Source of the DNA: Bacteroidota bacterium
Lineage (GTDB): Bacteria; Bacteroidota; Ignavibacteria; Ignavibacteriales; SURF-24
DNA: 37,581 nt
Assembly (NCBI GenBank): GCA_030706145.1
Contig: JAUZPB010000036.1
Location: 1 to 37,581, forward strand
Reading direction: 5' to 3'
The notes below the pieces were generated by a model. The model had not been told where the DNA came from. It saw only the letters and a list, made by a program, of their open reading frames with translations, and did not search any database. The translations under genes and the position numbers were made by a program. Shown here one piece after another: positions 1-8,270 of the stretch (the stretch's first letter is position 1; each line of letters begins with the position of its first letter).

Positions 1-74
1 ACAGTTGATAAGTACATCTCAACAAAGAAGATGCTTTTAATCAGATAATTTCATTTAATAGAGTTTAATAAGCC

Positions 75-749
75 ATGAAAATAACGAAACAGATATTTAT
101 AGGTAAAAACGAATCAATTCCTGCCGCTGTCCTCGATCCTGAAATACAGCCCCATGGTTATGTGCTTGTAGTTCATGGCTATGGAGGATGCAAGGAAGAG
201 CAGCTAGGATTGGCCTGGAGAATTGCGCAGAATGGATTTACATCTGTTGCAATAGATCTTCGTGGCCATGGCGAAAATGAGAACCCCTTCGATGCAACCA
301 TTTTTGAGGGGGTCAGGATTGCTGTAGAACAGTTAAAGGAACTTGGGAAAGTAGCAGCAATTGGCCACTCTCTTGGTGGCCGGTTGTCTCTTATAAGCCA
401 AGCCGATTTTAAGATTGGAATTTCTCCAGTCCTCTCTAAAACATATAGTCCCAAAACCGTCAGTCTAATAAATGAAATAAGAAGTCACAGGACTCGAGAA
501 ATCAGGCAAGGAGTTCTCTTTGAGACTCTGCATGAATTACCGCTGTGGAATGATAAGTGCAAGAACCAGAGTATGTTCCTTTATGCATCTCAAGACGTGC
601 CAGAAATAATGGCCGATTGTTCACGTTTAAAGGAAGAAGGCAATCTTGTAATGCAAATAAATAATTCGCGACATGCAGATATTTTCCTTAATGAGCTAAC
701 TTTTTTTCAAGTTGAAAAACAACTTAAGCAATGGTTCTGTCTCAATTAA
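75..749 (+). CDS. alpha/beta hydrolase (serine hydrolase)
   Basis: This 224-residue protein has the full layout of a cytoplasmic alpha/beta-fold hydrolase. It has an oxyanion-hole motif HGYGG at residues 34-38 and the strand-turn DLRGHGEN near 61. The nucleophile elbow GHSLGG at 97-102 makes Ser99 the likely nucleophile, with Asp174 (in SQD) and His200 (in SRHAD) the likely remaining triad members. It has no signal peptide. The acyl substrate cannot be read from the sequence; esterases, lipases and small dienelactone-type hydrolases share this plan. At about 224 residues it is short and probably lacks a large lid. The ATG at 75 has only a weak ribosome-binding site. The gene converges on the cupredoxin gene, 57 bp away, with no visible terminator between them. 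The fold is seen clearly; the specific activity is unknown. Confidence 0.85.
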   Translation: MKITKQIFIGKNESIPAAVLDPEIQPHGYVLVVHGYGGCKEEQLGLAWRIAQNGFTSVAIDLRGHGENENPFDATIFEGVRIAVEQLKELGKVAAIGHSLGGRLSLISQADFKIGISPVLSKTYSPKTVSLINEIRSHRTREIRQGVLFETLHELPLWNDKCKNQSMFLYASQDVPEIMADCSRLKEEGNLVMQINNSRHADIFLNELTFFQVEKQLKQWFCLN

Positions 750-806
750 TAATTAGCTAACAAGCCCTACAGCTTTAGGTCTGAAATATTTACTATTCAA
801 TAGTTG

Positions 807-1226
807 TTACTGTACAATGACTGTTCCAGTCATTATATCAGCATGGATTTTACAATAGTAATTGTAAGTACCTTTTGTGTCAAACTTAAAGCTGTAAGTT
901 CCGTTAGGGCCTATTGTTCCGCTATCGAATTTTCCATCTGGCGATCCAGGTGTCCCGCTTGTTACTGTATGATTAATAGGGTCTTCGTTTATCCATTTTA
1001 CAGTTGTCCCGGCAGAGACAGTAATGCTGGCAGGAGAAAATTTAGTATTCATCATAACAACCTGATTTGTACCTGTGCCGCCACTACCTGAACCACTGCT
1101 GCCTCCATAACTGTTAGTTACAGTATCATTTTTTTTACAGCCTCCAATTACAATCATTGACATAAATACTAGCATGAGGATTGTATAATATATATTCTTT
1201 TTACGATTTATTATTTCATAGTTCAT
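807..1226 (-). CDS. cupredoxin (plastocyanin-like) lipoprotein
   Basis: This 139-residue exported copper protein starts with a lipoprotein signal: a hydrophobic segment at about 13-27 followed by the lipobox IGGC, with Cys30 as the lipidation site. A Gly/Ser-rich linker (about 38-54) leads into a cupredoxin domain at 55-139. The type-1 copper ligands are visible as His86 (NHTV), Cys125 and His128 (YYCKIH) and Met132 in the following loop. The family carries electrons between periplasmic redox partners; here it would be membrane-tethered. No oxidase or reductase gene lies nearby, so the partner is unknown. The family assignment is firm and the physiological role is inferred. It is read divergently from the small secreted gene at 1570, across a 343-bp gap. 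Confidence 0.9.
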   Translation of the reverse strand: MNYEIINRKKNIYYTILMLVFMSMIVIGGCKKNDTVTNSYGGSSGSGSGGTGTNQVVMMNTKFSPASITVSAGTTVKWINEDPINHTVTSGTPGSPDGKFDSGTIGPNGTYSFKFDTKGTYNYYCKIHADIMTGTVIVQ

Positions 1227-1569
1227 AATCTTGATCTACCTTTCTTTACCTCTTTATTCCATAATAGACATTATATTTTATATTAATAATGCATTTAATT
1301 AGGACGTCCCTTAAAGTTGGTTTATTTCTTATTGTCCATTTTCTGTTTTACAGTCTTTGTTAACCTGTCTTTATTAATTAGATAATTACATATTGAAAAA
1401 GTTACAAGGTGCATAGATTATCACCTATAAATTTGGAGGGAGAATATTTTTCCAGCCAGTTATTCTGCCGGCTCTTGAGATATGTAGAATTTCTTTAGAT
1501 TGAATTGGAATTTGATTATTTTGCATAGAATTTTTATAACGATAAAATTGACGAGGTAAAATTACTTTT
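1227..1569. other. 343-bp divergent intergenic region
   Basis: This gap separates two genes read away from each other, so it should hold both promoters. I see no ORF or structured RNA. A Bacteroidetes-like -7 element (TAnnTTTG form) lies at 1428-1435 on the + strand, just after a short 5-bp hairpin (AGGTG at 1407-1411 pairing with CACCT at 1422-1426). No matching upstream TTTG box is at the expected spacing, and the leader to the gene at 1570 would be about 130 nt, so the promoter reading is weak. Confidence 0.3.
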
Positions 1570-2010
1570 ATGAGAACTCTTATAGTATCAATCATAGCAG
1601 TCATTTTTTTTGCAAATGGGTTATTTGCACAAACAGTAGCACAAGATAGTATAAAAGCTTATGTAATAGTAAGCTTGCAAGGTAAGGCATTTGAAAAGAC
1701 AGAATTACTGCAAAATGATGTAGCTGGAAAAATTAGAAATGTAATTGCCTCTGAAGGAATACATATATCAAACGACAATGAAACTGAAGCACACGATAAA
1801 TCTACTCTTCTTATTAATATTACTTTAAATGATAGAATTCATATTCGTGCAAGCAGGCCTATAGAAGAGGGCAAGGATGAATCATCTAAGATCCAATTCC
1901 CATCCAAATCATATAAATATAAAAGTATACCAGATATAACTAGTGCAGTCAAACAATATGTTCGAAACACGATAAAAGCAAATGTGGCCACTAACAAGAA
2001 AATAAAATAA
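1570..2010 (+). CDS. small exported protein of unknown function
   Basis: This 146-residue protein has an obvious Sec signal peptide at residues 1-21, with cleavage likely after the Ala-Gln at FAQ. I do not recognise the mature part. It is polar, has alternating hydrophobic strands (for example YVIVSLQ near 31-37 and LLINITLND near 79-87) and ends in a lysine-rich tail. It has no cysteines, metal motifs or repeats that would suggest an activity. A periplasmic or surface beta-rich domain is possible but not shown. Its stop lies only 10 bp from the stop of the convergent methyltransferase gene. Coding status is supported by the signal peptide and an uninterrupted frame with no better overlapping ORF. 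Confidence 0.7.
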   Translation: MRTLIVSIIAVIFFANGLFAQTVAQDSIKAYVIVSLQGKAFEKTELLQNDVAGKIRNVIASEGIHISNDNETEAHDKSTLLINITLNDRIHIRASRPIEEGKDESSKIQFPSKSYKYKSIPDITSAVKQYVRNTIKANVATNKKIK

Positions 2011-2020
2011 CAGATAACTA

Positions 2021-2653
2021 TTAGTGGATTGTTTTTTCAAATTTAAGCGAGATCAGACGAGGCAACTTGTTCTGATCTTTTTTATGCCAGCATTCCTTCA
2101 AATCTTTAAGTAACAATCCACTTTTAGTTCCACACGAAAAGAAGTCCGAGACATTATGAATAAAAGCATTTATCTCAATTGTTTTACCATTACGTTCAAA
2201 ATGGGCTTTCTTTCCCTGATACTGTCTAAATGGATGCAGTTCATTAATAAACAGCACTCCCCCATTTACAAGAGTGCGGGATGCTTCATTAAATACAAAC
2301 AACAAATCTTCAATATGTTCAAGTATAAGATCACATACAATAAGGTTAAATGATTCATTTTCAAATGTCCATGGTTTTGTAATATCGGCAATTGAAAACA
2401 GCACATTATCACTTGTATTTTTTTCTTTTGCTTTCATTATCATACCATCAGAAAAATCTATTGCAGAAACACTATCAGCAATACTAGAAAGGAAGCCAGT
2501 ATTCTTTCCTGTTCCGCAGCCCACTTCAAGAACTCTCTTAAAATGCATATCATCAAAAGTTTCTTTTAATACGACTTCATCCAGATCACGTGTAAGATTT
2601 ATGTCCGAATCATAAGTTTTAGACCAATTATCGTAAGCTTTTTGTACAATCAT
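2021..2653 (-). CDS. class I SAM-dependent methyltransferase
   Basis: This 210-residue cytoplasmic protein is a Methyltransf_11-type enzyme. Motif I (VLEVGCGTG, residues 41-49) is the glycine-rich S-adenosylmethionine loop. An acidic residue at the end of the next strand (AIDFSD, about 64-69) would bind the ribose, and the later strand with VCDLILEH is motif IV/post-I. A C-terminal strand region (LPRLISLKFEK) completes the fold. The target atom and substrate cannot be read: small-molecule, quinone and biotin-precursor methyltransferases share this core. The gene stands alone on the minus strand with GGGAAG just upstream of its ATG, and ends 10 bp from the convergent exported-protein gene. Confidence 0.87.
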   Translation of the reverse strand: MIVQKAYDNWSKTYDSDINLTRDLDEVVLKETFDDMHFKRVLEVGCGTGKNTGFLSSIADSVSAIDFSDGMIMKAKEKNTSDNVLFSIADITKPWTFENESFNLIVCDLILEHIEDLLFVFNEASRTLVNGGVLFINELHPFRQYQGKKAHFERNGKTIEINAFIHNVSDFFSCGTKSGLLLKDLKECWHKKDQNKLPRLISLKFEKTIH

Positions 2654-2882
2654 TACTTCCCTTTTCCCGAATTAATAGTAGTAGAAAATAAACAGCTGTT
2701 TAAAAATATTAGACTACATAAAAATATAAGCATTATCAATATTCAGCAAATAAAAAAAAATTATTTAAAATAATTTGAAATTTCATTTCTAAAATCTGCC
2801 AAATATTCTGTACTATATCTATACGGTTTAGCCTACAAGCAATTCTAAACCAATAAAAAATAATAATGAGGAGGGGTTAATA

Positions 2883-5800
2883 ATGAACAGACAACGTCTA
2901 CTAAGCATTCTGTTGATGGCCATATTTTTACCTATTTGTAGTCTATCTTCACAGTGGCTACAGTCCGAAGCTCCAAACGGGGGGCATACAACTTGTGTTA
3001 TAGTTCAAGGTACAGATCTATTTGCAAGCTTCGATGGTGGTGGAATATATAGGTCCACAAATGATGGTCAATGCTGGATTGATGTAACCAATAATATAAG
3101 GAACCGGTATGTAAACACTCTGTTTGTCAACGGGTCTTACATTTATGCTGGGGCCCCGGGAATTATATATAGGTCCGCAAACAAGGGTGAATACTGGGAA
3201 GAGCAATGCAAAGGCTTACCGGAGAATATCACGATAAACGGTTTTACTGAAATTGGGACAGATCTGTTTATTGCAACATCCAAGGGTATATTTATTTCGA
3301 AGGATCAGGGAGCCAATTGGAGATCAATTGGAACAGGGCTTGGCAGTAGTAATGTCAGTTGCATTAAAGCTGTTGGCTCTGACCTATATGCCGGCTCCTG
3401 GACAGCCGGGATCTATAAATCCCTTGATAAAGGTAATACCTGGTTCAGGGCAAGTGCGGGTCTACAATCAAAAGCTATAACGGCATTTGCTGTTGTAGAA
3501 GGCAGAATTCTAGCAGGCGGTACCAACGGGCTTTATATTTCATATGATAATGGCGGCTACTGGAGCTTTAACGAAGTTGGCATTAATCAGATAACATCCT
3601 TTGCCATTAATGGCTCGACTATTATTGCTGGCGGACAATGCAACGATGGATCAGTACTTGCCATCTCAACCAACTCAGGAGACAGCTGGAGAAGTATAAG
3701 TGACGGAATCATGGCCCGAAATGTAATGAGCATTGTTTTTAAGGGCTCTGAGATAGTCCTGGGCTGCAAGTACACAGGGTTATACATTACAAAAGATATC
3801 GAGTCGGGTTGGAAACAGATAAATAATGGGATAAAAGCAATTTCTGTTTCGGCTATGGCTATGGACAAAGAAGAGATCTATTGTGGCACAAAAGGTTCTG
3901 GTATATTCTTTTCGAAAGATAATGGGAAAACCTGGAGCATAAAGAATAATGGCCTTAAGAATGGGTTTATTGAGACCATTATGGTCAAGGGTTCTGAGTT
4001 ATATGTTGGTACTTTGTATGGGGCTTTTCGCTCTGATGATAAAGGAAATAGCTGGAAGGAAATCCTTGAAAAATTCCAGGTATATTCTATGACATATTCT
4101 GGTGATAGGATATTTGCTGGTACAGTTGGACGCATTTATATGTCAGTTGACAATTGCAAATCATGGTACAACATAGGTTATGGAATTCCTTCCAACGCTA
4201 CGGTTAATGAACTTGCTTTCAAAGACAAAATATTCTATGCCGGGACATCGGAAGGTTTGTTTATGTGTAACTCCCGCTTTACGGCCTGGACAGATATTAG
4301 CAAAGGGCTACCTACAAAGAACATAACTGCAATGGCCTTTAGTGATGATGGAATAATTGCAGGAACTTCCGGTGAAGGGTTATGGCTGACAAAGGATAAT
4401 GGCGGGAAGTGGCTCCACATAAATCAAAATCAGGCATTATATAACATTCAGTCCATTCTTGTCTACAATGATATAATATTTGTAACCTCAGGACATTGCT
4501 TATATAGGACCAATGATATGGGGAAGAACTGGGATTGCATTGCTGATGGGCTGCCAATGGTTACAATCGGGAAAATCGCAGTAAATAGTTATTCAATATT
4601 TGCAGGACTAGAAGGCGGAGGCATCTGGCTAAGGCCATTATGCGAACTATTAAATCACAGAATCTGTGCTTCTGTTGAACCTTCAGAGGGAGGTAGAGTA
4701 GAAGGGACCGGTACATATAAGTATGGTTCTGAAGCAACTTTGAAAGCCATTGCTTCTAAAGACTATAAATTTTATAACTGGAGCGAAGATGGCAATGTTA
4801 TCTCAACAGATGCAGAGGTAACCTTCAGAGTTACAGAGAACAGATGCCTTAGAGCAAACTTTGGCCTTGTTCGTGATACACTCACAGTCCTTTATGTAAA
4901 TGATAGTCACTCCAATCTTGCACCACTTGCGCCAAGGACAAAAGAACTTAATGGTACCCGGGGCGGAATAGCACGCCTTGCAACAGCTATAGGAATGAAC
5001 AGGCTTTGTGAACATAATATATTAACTTTACATGCTGGTGATTCATTTACAGGTGACTTGTTCTTCAATGATAAATATGCAGGGGCCGAATTCAGGATCT
5101 TACAATCGCTGGGTCTTGATGCCTTTGCATTAGGCAATCATGAATTTGATATAACCTCTAAAGGATTGCTAGAAGTCCTCCAAAGCACATTTAATAAAAA
5201 GGATGCATTCCCATTTCTTTCTGCAAATCTTAGAATTCCAGACTGCCTGGATGACTTAAGAGAATTTGTTAAACCTTATACAATTAAGAAGGTAGGAAGC
5301 TTACGCGTAGGTATATTTGGAATGACAACTCCTGATGCAAATATCGCTTCAATGCCCTCACCTGCATTTGTTGATACAAATCTTGTTGCGATAGCTAATA
5401 AAATGGTACATGCATTAAAAGAAAACAAATGCGATGTTATAATCCTTCTTTCGCACTTAGGAATAAATCTCGATAGAGTAATTGCCCAGTACGTACCAGG
5501 AATTAACATAATAGTGGGAGGCCATGACCATATAGCGCTAAAGACTCCAGTTGAAGTTGTTAATTGTGCTGGCGAAAAAACCTTTATTGTCCAGGGTGAA
5601 TCGCATTACCAAGCACTTGGGAAACTAAAAATTGTAGCAAATGGCAACGAAGTAAAGGTTCTGGAAAATAAGATGATCCAGCTAGATGAATCAATACCAG
5701 AACAAACAGCTGTAAAAGCAATGATCGACTTAATGATTGCCGACATTGAAAAGATGTATGGTCCAGTCTATACAAAGCAGATCGGGACTGCCACATGCAC

Positions 5801-6683
5801 ATTTAAAGAAATTGCGGATTCATTGACATTTGAAGGAAATCATGATACACCAATTGGTAATCTTATAACTGATGCCTTCCGTGCAAAGCTTGGAACAGAT
5901 ATCGCAATTGAAGCCAGTGGATCAACTTCACAGCCAATTTACCAGGGACCAATAGTAGGGGCTGATGTATTCAGAGCAATTGGATACGGATTCAATTTAG
6001 GCTACAGAATGGCACGTGTTTGTATATCGGGAAAAGAGATATGGAGTATACTCGAGCAGTCACTTGCGACCATAGAGATCTATGATGAACTCCTTCCGCA
6101 GGTATCAGGCATGCAGTACACGTACAATCCAAATAATGCGCCTGGAAAGCGTCTACTGTCAGTAACTATCAATGGAAAGCCACTTGATCCAGAAGTAACA
6201 TATCCTGCTGCTGCAAATGAATATTTGGTTACAATGCTTCAAACTGTAGCTGGCGCTCAGTTTTGCAAGGTTCAATTCTATGATGATCTGACTGAATACC
6301 AGGTTGTTTCCGAATACATTGCAAAAAAGAAGACCATCTCTCCAGTTGTTGAAGGCAGGATTGTTGCGACGACCAAAAAGTCACTTTCGAAAGATCTTGC
6401 TAAAGAGACAGGGTTACCTACTGATTATCAGCTGATGCAAAATAGTCCAAATCCATTCAATCCAACTACAACAATTGAATTCTCTATTCCAAAGAATGAA
6501 AACGTTGTACTTAGGATATACAATACCTTAGGGCAAGTTATGGAGACATTAGTTAATGAAAACATGAACCCAGGTGTCTATAAATACACATGGGCCCCAA
6601 AAAATCTCGCAAGTGGCATTTATATATATCAGCTTAGTGCAGGAAAGTTTTCACAAGCTAAAAAACTCATTTTGATGAAATAA
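2883..6683 (+). CDS. secreted Asp-box propeller / 5'-nucleotidase fusion with T9SS tail
   Basis: This 1266-residue chimera is exported by a Sec signal (about 1-23). Residues 25-590 hold about a dozen roughly 40-residue blades ending in Asp-box motifs of the S-x-D-x-G-x-x-W type (for example SKDQGANW, SYDNGGYW, SKDNGKTW), as in sortilin/BNR propellers. Residues about 592-662 resemble a divergent InlB B-repeat. A calcineurin-like 5'-nucleotidase follows at about 665-880, with the metal-site motifs NDSHS, GDSFTGD, GNHEFD, LLSHLG and GGHDH all intact. The 5'-nucleotidase C-terminal domain covers about 960-1150, but the usual substrate motif NGGxR reads SGSTS. Residues about 1178-1266 are a T9SS type A sorting domain (SPNPFNP start). 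The likely role is cell-surface or released hydrolysis of nucleotides or another phosphoester. AGGAGG at 2869-2874, 8 nt before the ATG, fixes the start. A terminator follows. Confidence 0.93.
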   Translation: MNRQRLLSILLMAIFLPICSLSSQWLQSEAPNGGHTTCVIVQGTDLFASFDGGGIYRSTNDGQCWIDVTNNIRNRYVNTLFVNGSYIYAGAPGIIYRSANKGEYWEEQCKGLPENITINGFTEIGTDLFIATSKGIFISKDQGANWRSIGTGLGSSNVSCIKAVGSDLYAGSWTAGIYKSLDKGNTWFRASAGLQSKAITAFAVVEGRILAGGTNGLYISYDNGGYWSFNEVGINQITSFAINGSTIIAGGQCNDGSVLAISTNSGDSWRSISDGIMARNVMSIVFKGSEIVLGCKYTGLYITKDIESGWKQINNGIKAISVSAMAMDKEEIYCGTKGSGIFFSKDNGKTWSIKNNGLKNGFIETIMVKGSELYVGTLYGAFRSDDKGNSWKEILEKFQVYSMTYSGDRIFAGTVGRIYMSVDNCKSWYNIGYGIPSNATVNELAFKDKIFYAGTSEGLFMCNSRFTAWTDISKGLPTKNITAMAFSDDGIIAGTSGEGLWLTKDNGGKWLHINQNQALYNIQSILVYNDIIFVTSGHCLYRTNDMGKNWDCIADGLPMVTIGKIAVNSYSIFAGLEGGGIWLRPLCELLNHRICASVEPSEGGRVEGTGTYKYGSEATLKAIASKDYKFYNWSEDGNVISTDAEVTFRVTENRCLRANFGLVRDTLTVLYVNDSHSNLAPLAPRTKELNGTRGGIARLATAIGMNRLCEHNILTLHAGDSFTGDLFFNDKYAGAEFRILQSLGLDAFALGNHEFDITSKGLLEVLQSTFNKKDAFPFLSANLRIPDCLDDLREFVKPYTIKKVGSLRVGIFGMTTPDANIASMPSPAFVDTNLVAIANKMVHALKENKCDVIILLSHLGINLDRVIAQYVPGINIIVGGHDHIALKTPVEVVNCAGEKTFIVQGESHYQALGKLKIVANGNEVKVLENKMIQLDESIPEQTAVKAMIDLMIADIEKMYGPVYTKQIGTATCTFKEIADSLTFEGNHDTPIGNLITDAFRAKLGTDIAIEASGSTSQPIYQGPIVGADVFRAIGYGFNLGYRMARVCISGKEIWSILEQSLATIEIYDELLPQVSGMQYTYNPNNAPGKRLLSVTINGKPLDPEVTYPAAANEYLVTMLQTVAGAQFCKVQFYDDLTEYQVVSEYIAKKKTISPVVEGRIVATTKKSLSKDLAKETGLPTDYQLMQNSPNPFNPTTTIEFSIPKNENVVLRIYNTLGQVMETLVNENMNPGVYKYTWAPKNLASGIYIYQLSAGKFSQAKKLILMK

Positions 6684-6750
6684 TTTTAGGAATCGCATTG
6701 TCTCTAAAGGACTTTTTATTATTTCATATAGCAGTTGATTTATTTATCGG

Positions 6751-6788
6751 TATAAAAGCAGGACGGGAATATCCGCCCTGCTTTTATA
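6751..6788. terminator. intrinsic terminator hairpin after the nucleotidase fusion gene
   Basis: A 12-bp perfect inverted repeat (TATAAAAGCAGG at 6751-6762 with its complement at 6777-6788) continues, after one mismatch, into a 3-bp GC stem and a 6-nt loop. The A-run on one arm and T-run on the other give the usual A-stem-U layout, usable on either strand. It lies 68 bp after the stop at 6683 and before the DUF3147 gene. Confidence 0.8.
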
Positions 6789-6840
6789 TAAATATGAAAT
6801 AATCAGGTAAAATTGTATTTTTGCCAGAAAAGCACCTATT

Positions 6841-7188
6841 ATGCTATATTATATTACAAAAGTCATTATCTCTTCGGTAATCATTGTTATTGTTTCCGAA
6901 CTATCAAAGCGAAGCACTCTTTTAGGGAGTATATTTGCCTCAATGCCGCTTGTTTCCATACTTGCCTTCATTTGGTTATACCATGATACAAAAAGCAAAG
7001 AACAAGTCTCCGAACTTTCAAATGGAATTTTTTGGCTCGTAATTCCCTCCTTGTCGATGTTTATACTTCTTCCTATTCTGCTAAAGAAGATGAACTTTTT
7101 CCCTGCCCTATTTATATCTGTAGCAATAATGGTCGTCTTCTATTTTTTGATGGTTTTTATATTAAGAATATTTGGCATCAGGCTCTAG
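6841..7188 (+). CDS. DUF3147 family inner-membrane protein
   Basis: This 115-residue integral membrane protein has four predicted transmembrane helices (roughly 2-20, 27-46, 63-82 and 88-110). The pattern of SELSKRSTLLGSIFASMPL early, then IWLYHDT, then a helix with FWLVIPS, matches the DUF3147 family as I know it. The family's function is unknown. Length is normal for the family. It follows the nucleotidase terminator, so it is probably transcribed alone; a -7-like element (TATTTTTG) sits at 6816-6823, only 18 bp before the ATG. A 12-bp direct repeat (ATCAGGCTCTAG) occurs at 7177-7188, including the stop codon, and again at 7197-7208. Confidence 0.82.
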   Translation: MLYYITKVIISSVIIVIVSELSKRSTLLGSIFASMPLVSILAFIWLYHDTKSKEQVSELSNGIFWLVIPSLSMFILLPILLKKMNFFPALFISVAIMVVFYFLMVFILRIFGIRL

Positions 7189-7208
7189 AGAATATAATCA
7201 GGCTCTAG
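7177..7208 (+). repeat. 12-bp direct repeat across the stop of the DUF3147 gene
   Basis: ATCAGGCTCTAG occurs at 7177-7188 and again, exactly, at 7197-7208, with 8 bp between copies. The first copy ends in the TAG stop. It looks like a small local duplication and has no evident function. Confidence 0.6.
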
Positions 7209-7316
7209 GAACATACATAATAGTCCCCTTTTCTTCTCATTTATTACTAATATTATATTAGCAGGAATGATTGATCTAATTATTCTTAATTTTCATTAGT
7301 AATACAGGGAAGAAAT

Positions 7317-7883
7317 ATGAGTAAATTAGTCATATTTATAGTAATCCAGTTCTTATCATTAAGATTATATTCACAAACAGCAAGCATAACAACTACAGCA
7401 AGCATAACAACCACATCAAGCATAACAACCACAGTTAAATTATCAGATGTCAAAAATTCCGAAACAAGTATTCCTTTTCTGGGAGAAAAAGTAGTAGTTA
7501 TTTTCTATGTTGATCCTGATGTTCAGGATTTAACCAATCCTTTGTCTGATGCACTAGAGGCCGAAAAATTTCCTTTAGATAAATTTGCTGTAATTGGTAT
7601 TGCCAATTGCAAAGACACATGGCTTCCAAATGCTGTAATTCGAATGAAGGCAAGACATAAACAGGAACGATATCCTAGATCCTTAATATTGCTTGATTAC
7701 GAACATATACTTTCCAAGCAGTGGGATCTTGGCGAGTGCAATAACAAATTATTATCTATAGTAATAGGTAAGGATCTGAAGATCAAGTATTTAAAAAAGC
7801 TAAGTTCAATAGATGAAAGCAGGCAAAGCATCCCTGATTTCCTTGAAACAATTAAAAAGGAACTAAAACAAATACACTCTTAA
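7317..7883 (+). CDS. exported YtfJ-like thioredoxin-fold protein
   Basis: This 188-residue periplasmic protein has a signal peptide at 1-20 (ending LYSQ). The mature start carries three copies of a six-residue repeat (ASITTT, ASITTT, SSITTT; residues 22-39). The rest, from about 48 to 188, matches the YtfJ family pattern: GEKVVVIFYVDPD, then WLPNAVIRMKARHKQERYPR, then a strand with LLDYEHILSKQW and a C-terminal helix. This is a thioredoxin-like fold without the CxxC redox motif, so it is unlikely to be a disulfide exchanger; the family role is not established. It is probably a single-gene unit. AGGGAAG lies just before the ATG. Confidence 0.8.
   Translation: MSKLVIFIVIQFLSLRLYSQTASITTTASITTTSSITTTVKLSDVKNSETSIPFLGEKVVVIFYVDPDVQDLTNPLSDALEAEKFPLDKFAVIGIANCKDTWLPNAVIRMKARHKQERYPRSLILLDYEHILSKQWDLGECNNKLLSIVIGKDLKIKYLKKLSSIDESRQSIPDFLETIKKELKQIHS
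7380..7433 (+). repeat. 3 x 18-bp tandem repeat inside the YtfJ-like gene
   Basis: Three adjacent 18-bp units (7380-7397, 7398-7415, 7416-7433) differ by only one or two bases and encode the Thr-rich repeats directly after the signal peptide. The unit length is a multiple of three, so gain or loss of a copy keeps the frame. Confidence 0.85.
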
Positions 7884-8270
7884 AAGCTATTCTATTAATA
7901 AATCATGCAGCAAAAGTCTGTACTGGATCTAGCTTTTAGTTTACTTTATAGATAAAAACATTATATCTTTTGCCCTAAAATAAAGCCCATTATAAAGTGA
8001 AACTTTTACACATATATAAAACTAATTATGTATACCTATTGCCTCATAATAAAATGTAACTTTGGGGTATATAAAGTTAAGTATGTGCAATTCCAAAGCT
8101 TTTTATAAAATAATTCATTAATTTAGCCTGGGTGTTTTATTCCAGGCTTTTTTTTGTTATCCTTGTTCTTTCGAATTTATGCTTACTTTTTTCCGCACTG
8201 ACTTCAAGTAATTTAACTACTAGTTCTACGGGATCAGCAAACTTTTTCAAGATACAGGCAAGGAGTTCTT
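7884..8270. other. 387-bp intergenic leader region before cstA
   Basis: This region has no convincing ORF. Going right, it holds a weak long-range inverted repeat (AAAAGCT near 7882-7888 with AGCTTTT near 7931-7937), a -7-like element TAACTTTG at 8057-8064, a small hairpin (AACTTT pairing with AAAGTT at about 8058-8078) and a strong + strand terminator at 8125-8155. The terminator sits 116 bp before the cstA start and 240 bp after the preceding stop. It may end the upstream transcript, end a small RNA, or act as an attenuator for cstA. I recognise no known riboswitch class here. Confidence 0.45.
8125..8155 (+). terminator. rho-independent terminator upstream of cstA
   Basis: A 7-bp stem (AGCCTGG at 8125-8131 with CCAGGCT at 8142-8148) and a 10-nt loop are followed by an unbroken T-run through 8155. 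This is a textbook + strand intrinsic terminator. Confidence 0.9.

Noticed and set aside
804-1091. 95-codon + strand ORF opposite the cupredoxin gene
   Set aside because: It is antisense to a protein with a lipobox and all four copper ligands, and its own translation shows no coherent domain.
2274-2615. 113-codon + strand ORF opposite the methyltransferase gene
   Set aside because: The minus strand encodes an intact SAM-binding motif; the + frame is a shadow with no ribosome-binding site.
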